A stretch of 64,000 nucleotides of DNA, taken from NCBI RefSeq assembly GCF_003254525.1, contig NZ_QFYS01000006.1, positions 228,850-292,849 of the forward strand, written 5' to 3'. Of the stretch, positions 51,251 through 60,030 are shown piece by piece. The DNA comes from Phenylobacterium kunshanense. GTDB lineage: Bacteria; Pseudomonadota; Alphaproteobacteria; Caulobacterales; Caulobacteraceae. The translations under genes and the position numbers were made by a program. The notes under the pieces were generated by a model. That model saw only the letters and a list, made by a program, of their open reading frames with translations, was not told where the DNA came from and made no database searches. Positions within the stretch are counted from its first letter, which is position 1. Every line of letters starts with the position of its first letter.

Positions 51251-52534
51251 TCAGCGCCGCGCCGGCCAGTCGTAGGCGGCCGCCAGGGCGTCGGCGATCT
51301 CATTGACGAGGATCATGCCCCGGTCGCCATTGGTCATGATCACGAAGCCCTGCCGCGATCCGTCCAGAAGCCCCGCGGCGTAACTCTGGAACCCTGCGTT
51401 GCCGCCGCGGTGCTCGAACGAGGCCGTTTTCCCGCGCGGGACGAGGTTCCACCCCAGCCCGTAGCCGTTCAGGACCGGGGTCATCATGGCGCGCGCAGAC
51501 GCCCGGTTGACCAAGGCGGGACCGCGTCCGGCGTAGGCGTTCTGCAGCCCGATCATGAACCGGGCGTAGTCGCTGGGTGTCGTCCAGAGGCCAGCCGAGG
51601 CCAGCTCCGGATAGACATGCCACCTACCCGCCAGCGGCGCGCCGTTGAAGTTGTGACCAGTGGCGGCCTTGGACGCCAGTCTGGCCGGGAGCGGCTGCTC
51701 GAGGCTCGACAGCTTCATCCCCGCGGGTCCCAGGACGTGGCGGTCAGCCAAACGGGCGAACGGCGTACCGGTCACATCGTCCATCAGAAGTTCGGCGACC
51801 TGGTAGCCACCGCCCGAGTAGCTCCACTTCGTCCCCGGCGTCGTCAGCGGGACGACCGGCGGCGTGATCGCGGGGGGCGCGCCGGAGAGCACCTGAACGG
51901 GGTTCGGCAGCACCGCGCTCTGAGCGTAGCCGGGGAAGCCTGACACGGAGAGGCCGGCGGTGTGGCTGAGGAGCCGCCGCAGCGTCACCTTTTCGTCCCG
52001 CGTCAGCTCACTGGCCGGCATCTTCCACGAGACCAGGCGCGGCTCCACGTCCTCGTCGAGCTGGAGCGCGCCGGCCTCGACGAGGCGCAGGGCGACGGTC
52101 GCCGCCAAGGGCTTCGTCAACGACGCGGCCTGAAACCGCGTCTCGGGCGAGATTGGGGTCGGGTGGGCGACGTCGGCTACACCATAGGTGCGGGTCCAGT
52201 GGAGCCGCCCGTCCTTGAAGTAGGCCAGGCTGACACCCGGCACCTTCAGCTCCGCCATCCTGTCCGACAGGCGCCGCGCGCCCGCCGCCGCGCCGGCCGG
52301 CTTCAGACCAACTTCCATGGCGGCGATGCGGCGCAAGTCGTCCGATGCGGGCGCGGCATGGCTCGCGGCCGACCACCCCAGGACGACAAAGCCGATGGCC
52401 AGCGTGGCGAGCCGGCGCGTCCACCCGACACGGCCTTCGGCCCCCACACGGGGAACGTCTAGAACGGCCCGGGTGATCATGCCGGCCGCCCGTTTCGCTG
52501 GTTCATGCGTCTCGCCCCCGCCCGTCTCATACAT
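51251..52534 (-). CDS. serine hydrolase, beta-lactamase class C type
   Basis: 427 residues from ATG 52534; ATG 52480 would also give a good signal sequence. Signal-anchor at about 40-60. Active-site S-L-T-K, Y-S-G-G-G-Y (the Y-x-N equivalent), and H-R-G-G. Periplasmic esterase, peptidase or beta-lactamase-like; the substrate cannot be told. Confidence 0.88.
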   Translation of the reverse strand: MYETGGGETHEPAKRAAGMITRAVLDVPRVGAEGRVGWTRRLATLAIGFVVLGWSAASHAAPASDDLRRIAAMEVGLKPAGAAAGARRLSDRMAELKVPGVSLAYFKDGRLHWTRTYGVADVAHPTPISPETRFQAASLTKPLAATVALRLVEAGALQLDEDVEPRLVSWKMPASELTRDEKVTLRRLLSHTAGLSVSGFPGYAQSAVLPNPVQVLSGAPPAITPPVVPLTTPGTKWSYSGGGYQVAELLMDDVTGTPFARLADRHVLGPAGMKLSSLEQPLPARLASKAATGHNFNGAPLAGRWHVYPELASAGLWTTPSDYARFMIGLQNAYAGRGPALVNRASARAMMTPVLNGYGLGWNLVPRGKTASFEHRGGNAGFQSYAAGLLDGSRQGFVIMTNGDRGMILVNEIADALAAAYDWPARR

Positions 52535-52611
52535 GCATCATATCCCATGTGAGCGACCGCTGATCGGCGAATGTCTGTAGTGCGCGAGGCTGACACCACT
52601 CGCCGCCGCCT

Positions 52612-53304
52612 CTATGGCGTCAGCCACTCGAACGCCCGGGCGAGATAGGCGCGGGCGTCGTGCTCCACCGGCGTCCCGTGGGCCATCACCACCTTCTGAG
52701 CCGGCCAGGCGAGGATGCGGCGGATCGCTTCGCGGGCGGCGCCGCGGTCGGTGAAGGCGAGGCGGAACTTGCGGGGAACGGCGGGCTGCGGCTGGGTCAT
52801 CAGGTCCAGACGGGCGACGAGCGCGCGCCAGCCACGGAACCAGCCGGGCGGGAACTGCTGGAGGAGGTCGGTGAAGAGCACGGCGCCGCTGGGGCGGTGG
52901 AAGAAGACCACCTCTGTGGTGAGGGCATTGCCGCGGACCACCACCTGGTCGAGGTCCGCAGCGAAGGGGACGTCGCCGAGTTCGGCGTCGCAGGCGAGGT
53001 CCGGGCGTTTGCGGGCGAGGCCGGGGGCGGCGTGAAGGCGTGCGGCTGGGAAGGCCTCTCGCCATTGGGCGAGATGGAGGTCGTGCAGGCTGTTGGGCGC
53101 CACCAGCAGGCGGACGTCGCCGAGGGCGGAGAGCTCGGCGCGGAGGCCTGCGGTGAGCGCAACGGGCGACCATGCGAGGAGGCCGCCGTCGGCCAAGCGG
53201 ATCACGGCCATGCGAGTCGGATAGCGGAAGCCGGCGACCTCGGCCTGCGGACCGTCGGCCAGCCAGATTCCGGATCCGAAGGCCTTCAGCGATGGAGGGT
53301 TCAT
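52612..53304 (-). CDS. DUF4336 domain protein
   Basis: 230 residues. Begins with F-G-S-G-I-W-L-A-D-G and contains A-P-N-S-L-H-D-L-H-L, V-V-F-F-H-R-P-S-G-A-V-L-F-T-D and V-M-A-H-G-T-P-V, the pattern of DUF4336 proteins, which look like a degraded metallo-beta-lactamase fold. Cytoplasmic; function unknown. The repeat element lies 33 bp upstream of its start. Confidence 0.8.
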   Translation of the reverse strand: MNPPSLKAFGSGIWLADGPQAEVAGFRYPTRMAVIRLADGGLLAWSPVALTAGLRAELSALGDVRLLVAPNSLHDLHLAQWREAFPAARLHAAPGLARKRPDLACDAELGDVPFAADLDQVVVRGNALTTEVVFFHRPSGAVLFTDLLQQFPPGWFRGWRALVARLDLMTQPQPAVPRKFRLAFTDRGAAREAIRRILAWPAQKVVMAHGTPVEHDARAYLARAFEWLTP

Positions 53305-53336
53305 GGGGCCGGACCTCGCAGGGCGCGCGGCACGTT

Positions 53337-53449
53337 CTAGAGCCGTTCCTGTTCAATCAGAACCATCTGAACGGGAAAGGCTCTAAATCAAGAGTTTGAG
53401 CGCGCTCTGATGACAAAGACCGGCTTCCACTTTCGCGGGCGCGCTCTAG
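53337..53449 (-). repeat. two-hairpin intergenic repeat, copy A (inverted relative to copy B)
   Basis: 113 bp bounded by CTAGAGC and GCTCTAG. On the minus strand it lines up over its whole length with copy B at 61886-62002. It has two hairpin modules: one with AGAGCGCG..CGCGCTC arms around an AAAGTGGAA core, and one with AGAGCC..GGCTCT arms around GTTCA..TGAAC. The layout of two palindromes in about 110 bp resembles the RIME elements of rhizobia. Confidence 0.9.
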
Positions 53450-53575
53450 CCGTCCGGCGTCGCAGACGCCAGCGGCGGGTCGGGTCGAGCGTGCGGGTCC
53501 TGGAGCGGAGCCGACGTCAGCGCCGGCCCTACCTCCCGACTTCGCGCCGGCCAGCGCCCCCGCTACAGTCCGCCG

Positions 53576-54514
53576 ATGACCCAGCCGCGCCTGACCTCCG
53601 CCGAAGCGACCGCCCTGACGCGGCGCGTGACCCTGTTGTCGGTGGCGACGGCGGCGATCCTGGTGGCGATCAAGCTCGGGGCGTGGATCGCCTCGGGGTC
53701 GACGGCCATGCTGGCGTCGATGGCGGACTCGGGGCTGGACCTGATCGCCTCGCTGGCCACCGCCTTCGCCGTCCGCTACGCCGCCGCGCCGCCGGACGCC
53801 GAGCACCGGTTCGGACACGGCAAGGCGGAGGCCTTCGCCAGCCTGCTGCAGGCCGGCCTGGTCTTCGCCTCGGCGGCGCTGATCGCCCGCGAGGCGATCG
53901 GCGATTTCCTGGATCCGCACCCCTTGCGGCGCGAAGGGCTGGCGGTGGCGGTCATGGTCGTGTCGACCGTGCTGACCGCGGTGCTGATCGCGGCGCAGAC
54001 GCGGGTGCTGCGGCGGACCGCATCGGTGGCGGTGTCGGGCGACCGGGCCCACTACGCCACGGACCTGGCGTCCAACGCCGTGGCCCTGGTCGGGATCGGG
54101 GCCTCGGCGCTGCTGGGCCTGAACGGCCTCGACGCGGTGGCGGCCCTGGTGATCGCGGCGCTGCTGCTGTGGGGCGCCATCGGCGTGTTCCGCGAGGCGG
54201 CGAACCAGCTGATGGACCGGGAGCTGCCCGAGGAGGACCGGGCCGAGATCGTCCGGCTGGTGACGGCCGACGGGCGGCTGGCCAACGTCCACCAGCTGCG
54301 CACCCGCGCCTCCGGCCCCTATATCCACATGCAGATGCACGTGGACCTCGACCCCGAGCTGACCCTGGAGGCCGCGCACCAGGCCATCGTGGCGGCCGAG
54401 AAGCGGATCCTGGAGGCCTTTCCGGCCGCCGACATCCTGATCCACGCCGACCCGCGCGGGCGGGCGGAACCGCACGGCGGCGCGTTCGCTGAAGCGGCGG
54501 CCCAAACGCCGTAA
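53576..54514 (+). CDS. cation diffusion facilitator transporter
   Basis: 312 residues. Six membrane spans in the first 200 residues, metal sites D-S-G-L-D (span 2) and H-Y-A-T-D (span 5) as in FieF, and a cytoplasmic C-terminal domain with H-Q-L-R-T-R and H-M-Q-M-H-V. Exports Zn2+, Fe2+ or similar in exchange for protons. The 126 bp between the repeat and this gene contain nothing I recognise. Confidence 0.93.
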   Translation: MTQPRLTSAEATALTRRVTLLSVATAAILVAIKLGAWIASGSTAMLASMADSGLDLIASLATAFAVRYAAAPPDAEHRFGHGKAEAFASLLQAGLVFASAALIAREAIGDFLDPHPLRREGLAVAVMVVSTVLTAVLIAAQTRVLRRTASVAVSGDRAHYATDLASNAVALVGIGASALLGLNGLDAVAALVIAALLLWGAIGVFREAANQLMDRELPEEDRAEIVRLVTADGRLANVHQLRTRASGPYIHMQMHVDLDPELTLEAAHQAIVAAEKRILEAFPAADILIHADPRGRAEPHGGAFAEAAAQTP

Positions 54515-54528
54515 GCGGACAGACGCAG

Positions 54529-54544
54529 TAAACGCGCCCTTAAC
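54529..54544 (+). promoter_or_regulatory. CtrA-like box upstream of fzlA
   Basis: TAAA-N7-TTAAC differs by one base from the CtrA consensus TTAA-N7-TTAAC. It lies 60 bp upstream of the fzlA start. Single short motif; chance match is possible. Confidence 0.35.
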
Positions 54545-54603
54545 GCTGCGGGCGTCTGTTGGAGGCTTCCCGATTCGCCCCAGGACGCGCGCCCCGCACC
54601 GCG

Positions 54604-55293
54604 ATGACCATCGACCGCACCCTCCACCACTTCCCGCTGGACCCCGCCTCGCGCCAGGCGCGCCTGGCCCTGGGGGAAAAGCGGCTGCCGTTCGTGGAGG
54701 TGTCGACCCGGTACTGGGAGCGGCCGAAGGAGCTGACGCGCCTCAACCCCTCGGGCATGGTCCCGGTGCTGGTCGAGAAGCCGGCCGACGGCCCGCCGCT
54801 GGTGCTGTGCGAGCTGCGCGCCATCCTCGACCACCTGGAAGAGGCCTATCCCGATCCGCCGCTGCTGGCGCCCGATCCGGCCGAGCGGGCCGAGGCGCGG
54901 CGCCTGCTGACCTGGTTCGAGCGCAAGTTCGAGTTCGAGGCCTCGGGCTACATCCTGCACGAGAAGATCGAGAAGCGGCTGCTGGGCCTGGGCTCGCCCG
55001 ACCTCGCCAACCTTCGCATGGGCCGCGACGGGCTGAAGAACCACCTCTTCATGCTCGACGACCTCTTGCAGGCGCGCGAATGGCTGGCCGGCAAGCGGAT
55101 GTCGTTCGCCGACTTCGCCGCCGCCGCCCACATATCGGTCATCGACTATTTCGGCGACATGCCGTGGCGGGAGTTCCCGGCGGTCAAGACGTGGTACATG
55201 AAGCTGAAGTCCCGGCCGGCGTTCCGGCCGCTGCTCTCCGACCGCTGGCCGGGCCTGCATCCGGCCGGGCATTATGACGACCTCGACTTCTGA
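54604..55293 (+). CDS. fzlA: glutathione S-transferase-like division protein FzlA
   Basis: 229 residues from ATG 54604. GST fold: thioredoxin-like N-terminus ([20 protein letters not shown]) and helical C-terminal domain. The C-terminus ends in H-Y-D-D-L-D-F, like the conserved tail of Caulobacter FzlA, which binds FtsZ and signals to wall synthesis. The next gene, queG, overlaps by 20 bp. An ordinary GST is the alternative. Confidence 0.75.
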   Translation: MTIDRTLHHFPLDPASRQARLALGEKRLPFVEVSTRYWERPKELTRLNPSGMVPVLVEKPADGPPLVLCELRAILDHLEEAYPDPPLLAPDPAERAEARRLLTWFERKFEFEASGYILHEKIEKRLLGLGSPDLANLRMGRDGLKNHLFMLDDLLQAREWLAGKRMSFADFAAAAHISVIDYFGDMPWREFPAVKTWYMKLKSRPAFRPLLSDRWPGLHPAGHYDDLDF

Positions 55294-56410
55294 CCGCGAA
55301 GAGCTGATCCGCGAAGACCTGATCCGCGCCGAGGCCCAGAGCCTCGGCTTCGACCTCTGCCGCTTCACCGACATCGACGAGGCCTGGCCCGCCGCCGGCC
55401 GGCTGGAGCAGTTCGTGGCCGCCGGCCGCCACGGCGAGATGGGCTGGATGGCCGAGACGCTGACGCGGCGCCGCCACCCCCGCGCCATGTGGGAGGGCGC
55501 CCGCTCGGCCATCATGCTGGGCGTCAACTATGGCCCCGAGCACGACCCGCTGGAGGCGCTGGCCGATCCGGCCCGCGCGGCGATCAGCGTCTACGCCCAG
55601 GGCGACGACTACCACGAGCTCATCAAGGCGCGGCTGAAGGCCCTGGCCCGCTGGCTGCAGGGCCGGTTCGGTGGGGAGCTGAAGGTGTTCGTCGACACCG
55701 CGCCGCTGATGGAGAAGCCGCTGGCCGAGCGGGCCGGCCTGGGCTGGCAGGGCAAGCACACCAACCTGGTCAGCCGGGCGTTCGGCTCCTGGCTGTTCCT
55801 GGGCGCGATCCTGACGACGCTGGAGCTGGAGCCCGACCCGGCCGAGGCGGGCGGGTGCGGTTCGTGCCACGCCTGCCTCGACGTCTGCCCGACGAACGCC
55901 TTCCCGGCGCCGTACCAGCTGGATGCGCGCCGCTGCATCTCGTACCTGACCATCGAGCTGAAGGGGCCGATCCCGCGCGAGTTCCGGCCGATGCTGGGCA
56001 ACCGAATCTACGGCTGCGACGACTGCCTCGCCGTCTGTCCGTGGAACAAGTTCGCCAGCGCCGCGCGGGAGCAGAAGCTGGCCGCGCGGGCCGAGTTGCA
56101 GGCGCCCGCCCTGGCGGATCTGGCGCGCCTGGACGATGCGGCCTTCCGCGAGCTGTTCCGCAAGACCCCGGTCAAGCGCATCGGCCGCGACCGCTTCGTC
56201 CGCAACGTGCTCTACGCCATCGGCAACTCGGGGCGGGCGGACCTGGCCGCCGAGGCCGAGCGGCTGCTGGATGATCCCGCGCCGCTGGTGCGCGGCGCGG
56301 CGATCTGGGCGCTGTCGCGGCTGCTGGAGCAGCAGGCGTTCGCGGCGCTGAGCGATGCTCGACGCGATAGCGAAACCGACCGGTACGTGCTGTCGGAATG
56401 GGCGGGCTAG
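55274..56410 (+). CDS. queG: epoxyqueuosine reductase QueG
   Basis: 378 residues. N-terminal cobalamin-binding part with V-N-Y and V-D-T-A-P-L-M-E-K, two 4Fe-4S motifs ([12 protein letters not shown] and [13 protein letters not shown]) and a HEAT-like C-terminus. Last step of queuosine synthesis in tRNA. Convergent with rfbC (4 bp overlap). Confidence 0.96.
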   Translation: MTTSTSDREELIREDLIRAEAQSLGFDLCRFTDIDEAWPAAGRLEQFVAAGRHGEMGWMAETLTRRRHPRAMWEGARSAIMLGVNYGPEHDPLEALADPARAAISVYAQGDDYHELIKARLKALARWLQGRFGGELKVFVDTAPLMEKPLAERAGLGWQGKHTNLVSRAFGSWLFLGAILTTLELEPDPAEAGGCGSCHACLDVCPTNAFPAPYQLDARRCISYLTIELKGPIPREFRPMLGNRIYGCDDCLAVCPWNKFASAAREQKLAARAELQAPALADLARLDDAAFRELFRKTPVKRIGRDRFVRNVLYAIGNSGRADLAAEAERLLDDPAPLVRGAAIWALSRLLEQQAFAALSDARRDSETDRYVLSEWAG

Positions 56411-56961
56411 AACCCGATGTCGCCCAGATCCTTTAGCCGCGGCAGCAGCTTGTCCTTGGCCGACAGCAGCGGCTCGCCGTCCAGCGGCCAGGCGATGCCG
56501 AGGTCGGGGTCGTTCCAGATCACGCCGCCCTCCTGATCGGGGGCATAGACGTTGTCGACCTTGTAGAAGATCTCGCAGTCCGGGGTGATGGTGCAGTAGG
56601 CGTGCGCGAACCCCCGTGGAACCCACAGCTGCTCGCCGCCCTCGGCCGTCAGCTCGGCGGCCACCCACTGCCCGAACGTCGGGGACGCGCGTCGAATATC
56701 CACCGCCACGTCGTAGATCGCGCCGCGCAGGGCCCGGATCAGCTTGCCCTGGGCGAACGGGGGCTTCTGGAAGTGGAGGCCACGCAGCGTGCCGGGGCTG
56801 GCGCTGAAGGCCTGGTTGTCCTGCACGAAGGTGGTCTCGGCGACGGTCCCGGCCAGCGCCCTTTCGCTCCAGGTCTCGGAGAACCATCCGCGGGCATCGC
56901 CGTGCCGCTTCGGCGTGATAAGCAGCACGTCGGGGATGGCGAGCGGAGTGATCGTCGTCAT
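56407..56961 (-). CDS. rfbC: dTDP-4-dehydrorhamnose 3,5-epimerase
   Basis: 184 residues from ATG 56961; the frame stays open upstream over the glycosyltransferase antisense but the epimerase starts here. Motifs [15 protein letters not shown] (catalytic His) and Y-D-V-A-V-D-I-R. Makes dTDP-4-keto-rhamnose. No rfbABD genes are adjacent. Confidence 0.95.
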   Translation of the reverse strand: MTTITPLAIPDVLLITPKRHGDARGWFSETWSERALAGTVAETTFVQDNQAFSASPGTLRGLHFQKPPFAQGKLIRALRGAIYDVAVDIRRASPTFGQWVAAELTAEGGEQLWVPRGFAHAYCTITPDCEIFYKVDNVYAPDQEGGVIWNDPDLGIAWPLDGEPLLSAKDKLLPRLKDLGDIGF

Positions 56962-56994
56962 GAGCCTACCAGTTCGAATGGGTGAAGCCGTCGC

Positions 56995-58017
56995 ATGGCG
57001 CAGGGCAGCAGCGATGACAAGGGCGAACAACCGGCGGCCACCGTCTGCGTGATCGCCTACAACTCCGGGCCGACGCTGCGGGCGTGCCTGGAGCACCTGG
57101 GCGCCCAGACCTTCCGCGACTTCGAGACCCTGGTGATCGACAACGCCTCGCCCGATCCCGGGGACGCGGCGATCGCGGCCGAGTTTCCGTGGGCCCGGCT
57201 GATCCGGAACGCCGAGAACCTGGGCTTCACCGGCGCCGGCAACCAGGGCGCCCGCGAGGGGCGCGGCCGCTGGTACGTGCTGCTCAACCCCGACGCCTAC
57301 GCCAAACCGGACTGGCTGGCCCAACTCATGGACGCCGCCGCGCGCCATCCGCAGGTCCGCGCCTTCACCTCGCGCCAGATGGCGGCCGACGCGCCGGGGC
57401 TGCTGGACGGCCTGGGCGACGTGATGAGCATCGCCGGCATCCCCTATCGCGGCGGCTATCTCAACCGCGACGACGGCCAGGCGCGGGAGGGGGAGGTGTT
57501 CAGCCCCTGCGGCGCAGCGATGATGATCGACCGGCGGCTGTTCCTGGACCTCGGCGGGTTCGACGAGACCTTCTTCTGCTACGGCGAGGACGTGGACCTG
57601 GGCTATCGCCTGCAGCTCGCCGACGAGCCGACCCTGCTGGTCCCGACGGCGACGATCCAGCACGTGGGCTCGGCCTCGTCCGGCGGGCGCAAGTCTGAGT
57701 TCGCGGTGTTCCACGGCACGCGCAACCGCTTCTGGGTGCTGTTCAAGAACACGCCCTGGCCGCTGCTGCCGCTGGTCGTGCCGCTGCACCTGATGGCGCT
57801 GACGCTGATCTACCTGCGCCGGGAGAACCGGCCGCACATCCGATTGATCGCCAGGGCGGTGCGGGCGGCTTTCGCCGGGGCGCCGGCCCAGTTCCGCAGC
57901 CGGCGGCGCGTGCAGGCGCGGCGCAAGGCCTCGTTCGCCCGGATTGCGGCGGCCATGACCTGGAACCCCAAGGACCTCTCCGGCCGGCGGCCGGTGATCC
58001 GCCCCCTCAGGAGGTGA
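56995..58017 (+). CDS. glycosyltransferase family 2
   Basis: 340 residues. GT-A fold: C-V-I-A-Y-N-S-G-P-T-L, I-D-N-A-S-P-D and metal motif region L-L-N-P-D-A-Y; G-E-D-V-D-L-G-Y-R near residue 200. A C-terminal hydrophobic segment (L-P-L-V-V-P-L-H-L-M-A-L) may be membrane-associated. Resembles rhamnosyltransferases, which fits the divergent rfbC, 33 bp away. Confidence 0.9.
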   Translation: MAQGSSDDKGEQPAATVCVIAYNSGPTLRACLEHLGAQTFRDFETLVIDNASPDPGDAAIAAEFPWARLIRNAENLGFTGAGNQGAREGRGRWYVLLNPDAYAKPDWLAQLMDAAARHPQVRAFTSRQMAADAPGLLDGLGDVMSIAGIPYRGGYLNRDDGQAREGEVFSPCGAAMMIDRRLFLDLGGFDETFFCYGEDVDLGYRLQLADEPTLLVPTATIQHVGSASSGGRKSEFAVFHGTRNRFWVLFKNTPWPLLPLVVPLHLMALTLIYLRRENRPHIRLIARAVRAAFAGAPAQFRSRRRVQARRKASFARIAAAMTWNPKDLSGRRPVIRPLRR

Positions 58018-58020
58018 GGA

Positions 58021-59187
58021 TCAGTCCTCCGCCGCCCACTCGATGAGCCGGCGCATGAACTGGGCCCCGCGCTGCATCTGGGAGATCTCGACGAACTCGT
58101 CCGGCTGGTGCGCCTGGGCGATGTCGCCGGGCCCGCAGATCACGGTGGAGAAGCCCGCGCCCTGGAACTGCCCCGCCTCGGCGGCGTAGGCCACCACCCG
58201 CGGCGGCCCGTTGTCGCCCGCCAGCCGCCGCGCGAAGGCCTCGGCCGCGCCGCCCGGCTCGGGGGCGAAGGGCGGGACGTTGGTGCGCATCTCCACGACC
58301 ACGCCTGCCTCGGGCGCACGCGCCTTGAGCTCCAGGTCCAGCGCCTCCGCCTGCCGCAGGAACGGCTGGATCAGCGCCTCGGGCGTGTGGGGCGCCGGGC
58401 AGCGCAGATCGAAGACGAACCTGCACTCCCGCGCCAGGATGTTGTGGGCCGTGCCGCCGTGGACCATCCCGATGGTCAGGGTCGGCCCCTTGGGCATGAA
58501 GGGCGAGGCCGGATCGGCCTTGGCCTCGAAGCTGGCGGAGAGCGCGTTCAGGGCGGCCATCAGCTTCACCGCCTCCATCACCGCCGAGACGCCGAGGTGC
58601 GTCTGGCTGGAGTGCGCCTCGCGACCGGTCACGGTGACGTGGAAGGTGGCGATGCCCTTGTGGCCGTTCACGGCCTCCATCCCGGTCGGCTCGCCCACCA
58701 CCACCGCCATCGGCGCCGGCAGTTCGCGGCGGATCACCTCGATCATCGCCGGCGCGCCCAGGCAGCCGATCTCCTCGTCGTACGAGAAGGCCAGGTGGAC
58801 GGGACGCTGCGCGGTCTTCGCCAGCTCGGGCGCGGCGGCGAGGGCGAGGGCCAGGAAGCCCTTCATGTCGCAGGTTCCGCGACCATAGAGGCGGCCGTCG
58901 CGCTCGGTCACGACGAAGGGATCGCTGCTCCAGGGCTGGCCATCGACGGGCACCACGTCAGTGTGGCCCGACAGGACGACGCCGCCCTCGGTGATCGGCC
59001 CGATGCTGGCCAGCAGGTTGGACTTGGTCCCGTCCGCGTTGGGGACGCGGCGGTGCGGGACCCCGAGACCGTCGAGGTAGCCCTCCACCCATTCGACAAG
59101 GGACAGGTTGGAGTCCCGCGAGGTGGTGTCGAACGAGACGAGCTTGGCCAGCAGCTCGCGCGCGGCGGGATAGAGGTCGGTCGTCAT
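58021..59187 (-). CDS. argE: acetylornithine deacetylase ArgE
   Basis: 388 residues. M20 family: S-G-H-T-D-V-V-P-V-D-G and G-R-G-T-C-D-M-K-G-F metal ligands, catalytic Glu pair in Y-D-E-E-I-G-C. Removes the acetyl group from N-acetylornithine in arginine synthesis. Cytoplasmic, monocistronic. Confidence 0.92.
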   Translation of the reverse strand: MTTDLYPAARELLAKLVSFDTTSRDSNLSLVEWVEGYLDGLGVPHRRVPNADGTKSNLLASIGPITEGGVVLSGHTDVVPVDGQPWSSDPFVVTERDGRLYGRGTCDMKGFLALALAAAPELAKTAQRPVHLAFSYDEEIGCLGAPAMIEVIRRELPAPMAVVVGEPTGMEAVNGHKGIATFHVTVTGREAHSSQTHLGVSAVMEAVKLMAALNALSASFEAKADPASPFMPKGPTLTIGMVHGGTAHNILARECRFVFDLRCPAPHTPEALIQPFLRQAEALDLELKARAPEAGVVVEMRTNVPPFAPEPGGAAEAFARRLAGDNGPPRVVAYAAEAGQFQGAGFSTVICGPGDIAQAHQPDEFVEISQMQRGAQFMRRLIEWAAED

Positions 59188-59234
59188 TCCCTAGGCTTAG
59201 ACCGACGGAGGGCGGCCGCAAACCGGCGACGGCC

Positions 59235-59507
59235 TCAGGGTTCGTCGTAGATGATCAGGCCGCAGCCCCAGGTCAGGGCGTTCGCCCAGGCGCCGCGGAA
59301 ATCCTCGGGCAGGGCGCCGGGATCGGTGACCTCACCGGCCCGCAGGACCTGGATGTGGCGCCAACCGAGCCGCTCGAGTTCCGCGACGGCGATCTGACCC
59401 GCCGCCTCTTCCTCGTCGGCGCGCGCGAAGGCCAGCACGGTCAGCGTTGGCTCGCCGTCCGCCTCAACCGCCTCCAGGGTCACCACGAAGACGGTCGGAT
59501 CGGCCAT
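59235..59507 (-). CDS. small hypothetical protein coupled to the FKBP lipoprotein
   Basis: 90 residues; ATG overlaps the stop of the FKBP gene (ATGA). Alpha/beta pattern with V-F-V-V-T-L-E-A-V-E, a helix A-A-G-Q-I-A-V-A-E-L-E-R-L-G-W and a C-terminal W-G-C-G-L-I-I-Y. No signal peptide. I do not recognise the family. Confidence 0.7.
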   Translation of the reverse strand: MADPTVFVVTLEAVEADGEPTLTVLAFARADEEEAAGQIAVAELERLGWRHIQVLRAGEVTDPGALPEDFRGAWANALTWGCGLIIYDEP

Positions 59508-60016
59508 CAGCCCTGCTGGACGCGGCCCGGCCCGGGAAGGACGTCGATCAGCTCGATGCGGAAGATCAGCGGCGCGCCCGGCGGGATCTGGCCCGCGCCC
59601 ATCTCGCCGTAGCCCAGGTTGGAGGGCACGTAGAGGATCCACTCGTCGCCCGGACGCATGAGCTGCAGCGCCTCCTGCCAGCCCGGGATCAGGCCGTTCA
59701 GCGGCATGGCCGCCGGCTGGCCGCGCTCGTACGAGGAGTCGAAGACCGCGCCGTCCTCCAGCTTGCCCTCGTAGTGGACCTTCACCTCGTCGGAGAGCTG
59801 GGGCTTCAGCCCGCCCTCGGGGCCCGCGCGCACCACCTTGTAGGCGAGGCCCGAGGGCAGGACCTTCACGCCCTCCTCCTTCGCGGCCTTGGCCATGAAG
59901 GCCTTGCTCTGCTCGGAGGCGGGCTGGCTGGTCGGGTCGACCACCGACTGCTTGCCCTTCGGCTGGCAGGCGGCGAGCGCCAGGGCGGCGACGGCCAGGA
60001 CGGCGAAACGCTTCAC
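59507..60016 (-). CDS. FKBP-type peptidyl-prolyl isomerase lipoprotein
   Basis: 169 residues from GTG 60016. Lipobox L-A-A-C with Cys17. FKBP domain at about 60-165 with V-H-Y-E-G-K-L-E-D-G-x-V-F-D-S-S-Y, V-I/L-P-G-W-Q-E-A-L and I-P-P-G-A-P-L-I-F. A membrane-anchored periplasmic folding helper. Confidence 0.93.
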   Translation of the reverse strand: MKRFAVLAVAALALAACQPKGKQSVVDPTSQPASEQSKAFMAKAAKEEGVKVLPSGLAYKVVRAGPEGGLKPQLSDEVKVHYEGKLEDGAVFDSSYERGQPAAMPLNGLIPGWQEALQLMRPGDEWILYVPSNLGYGEMGAGQIPPGAPLIFRIELIDVLPGPGRVQQG

Positions 60017-60030
60017 GGGGAACCTCGTCT

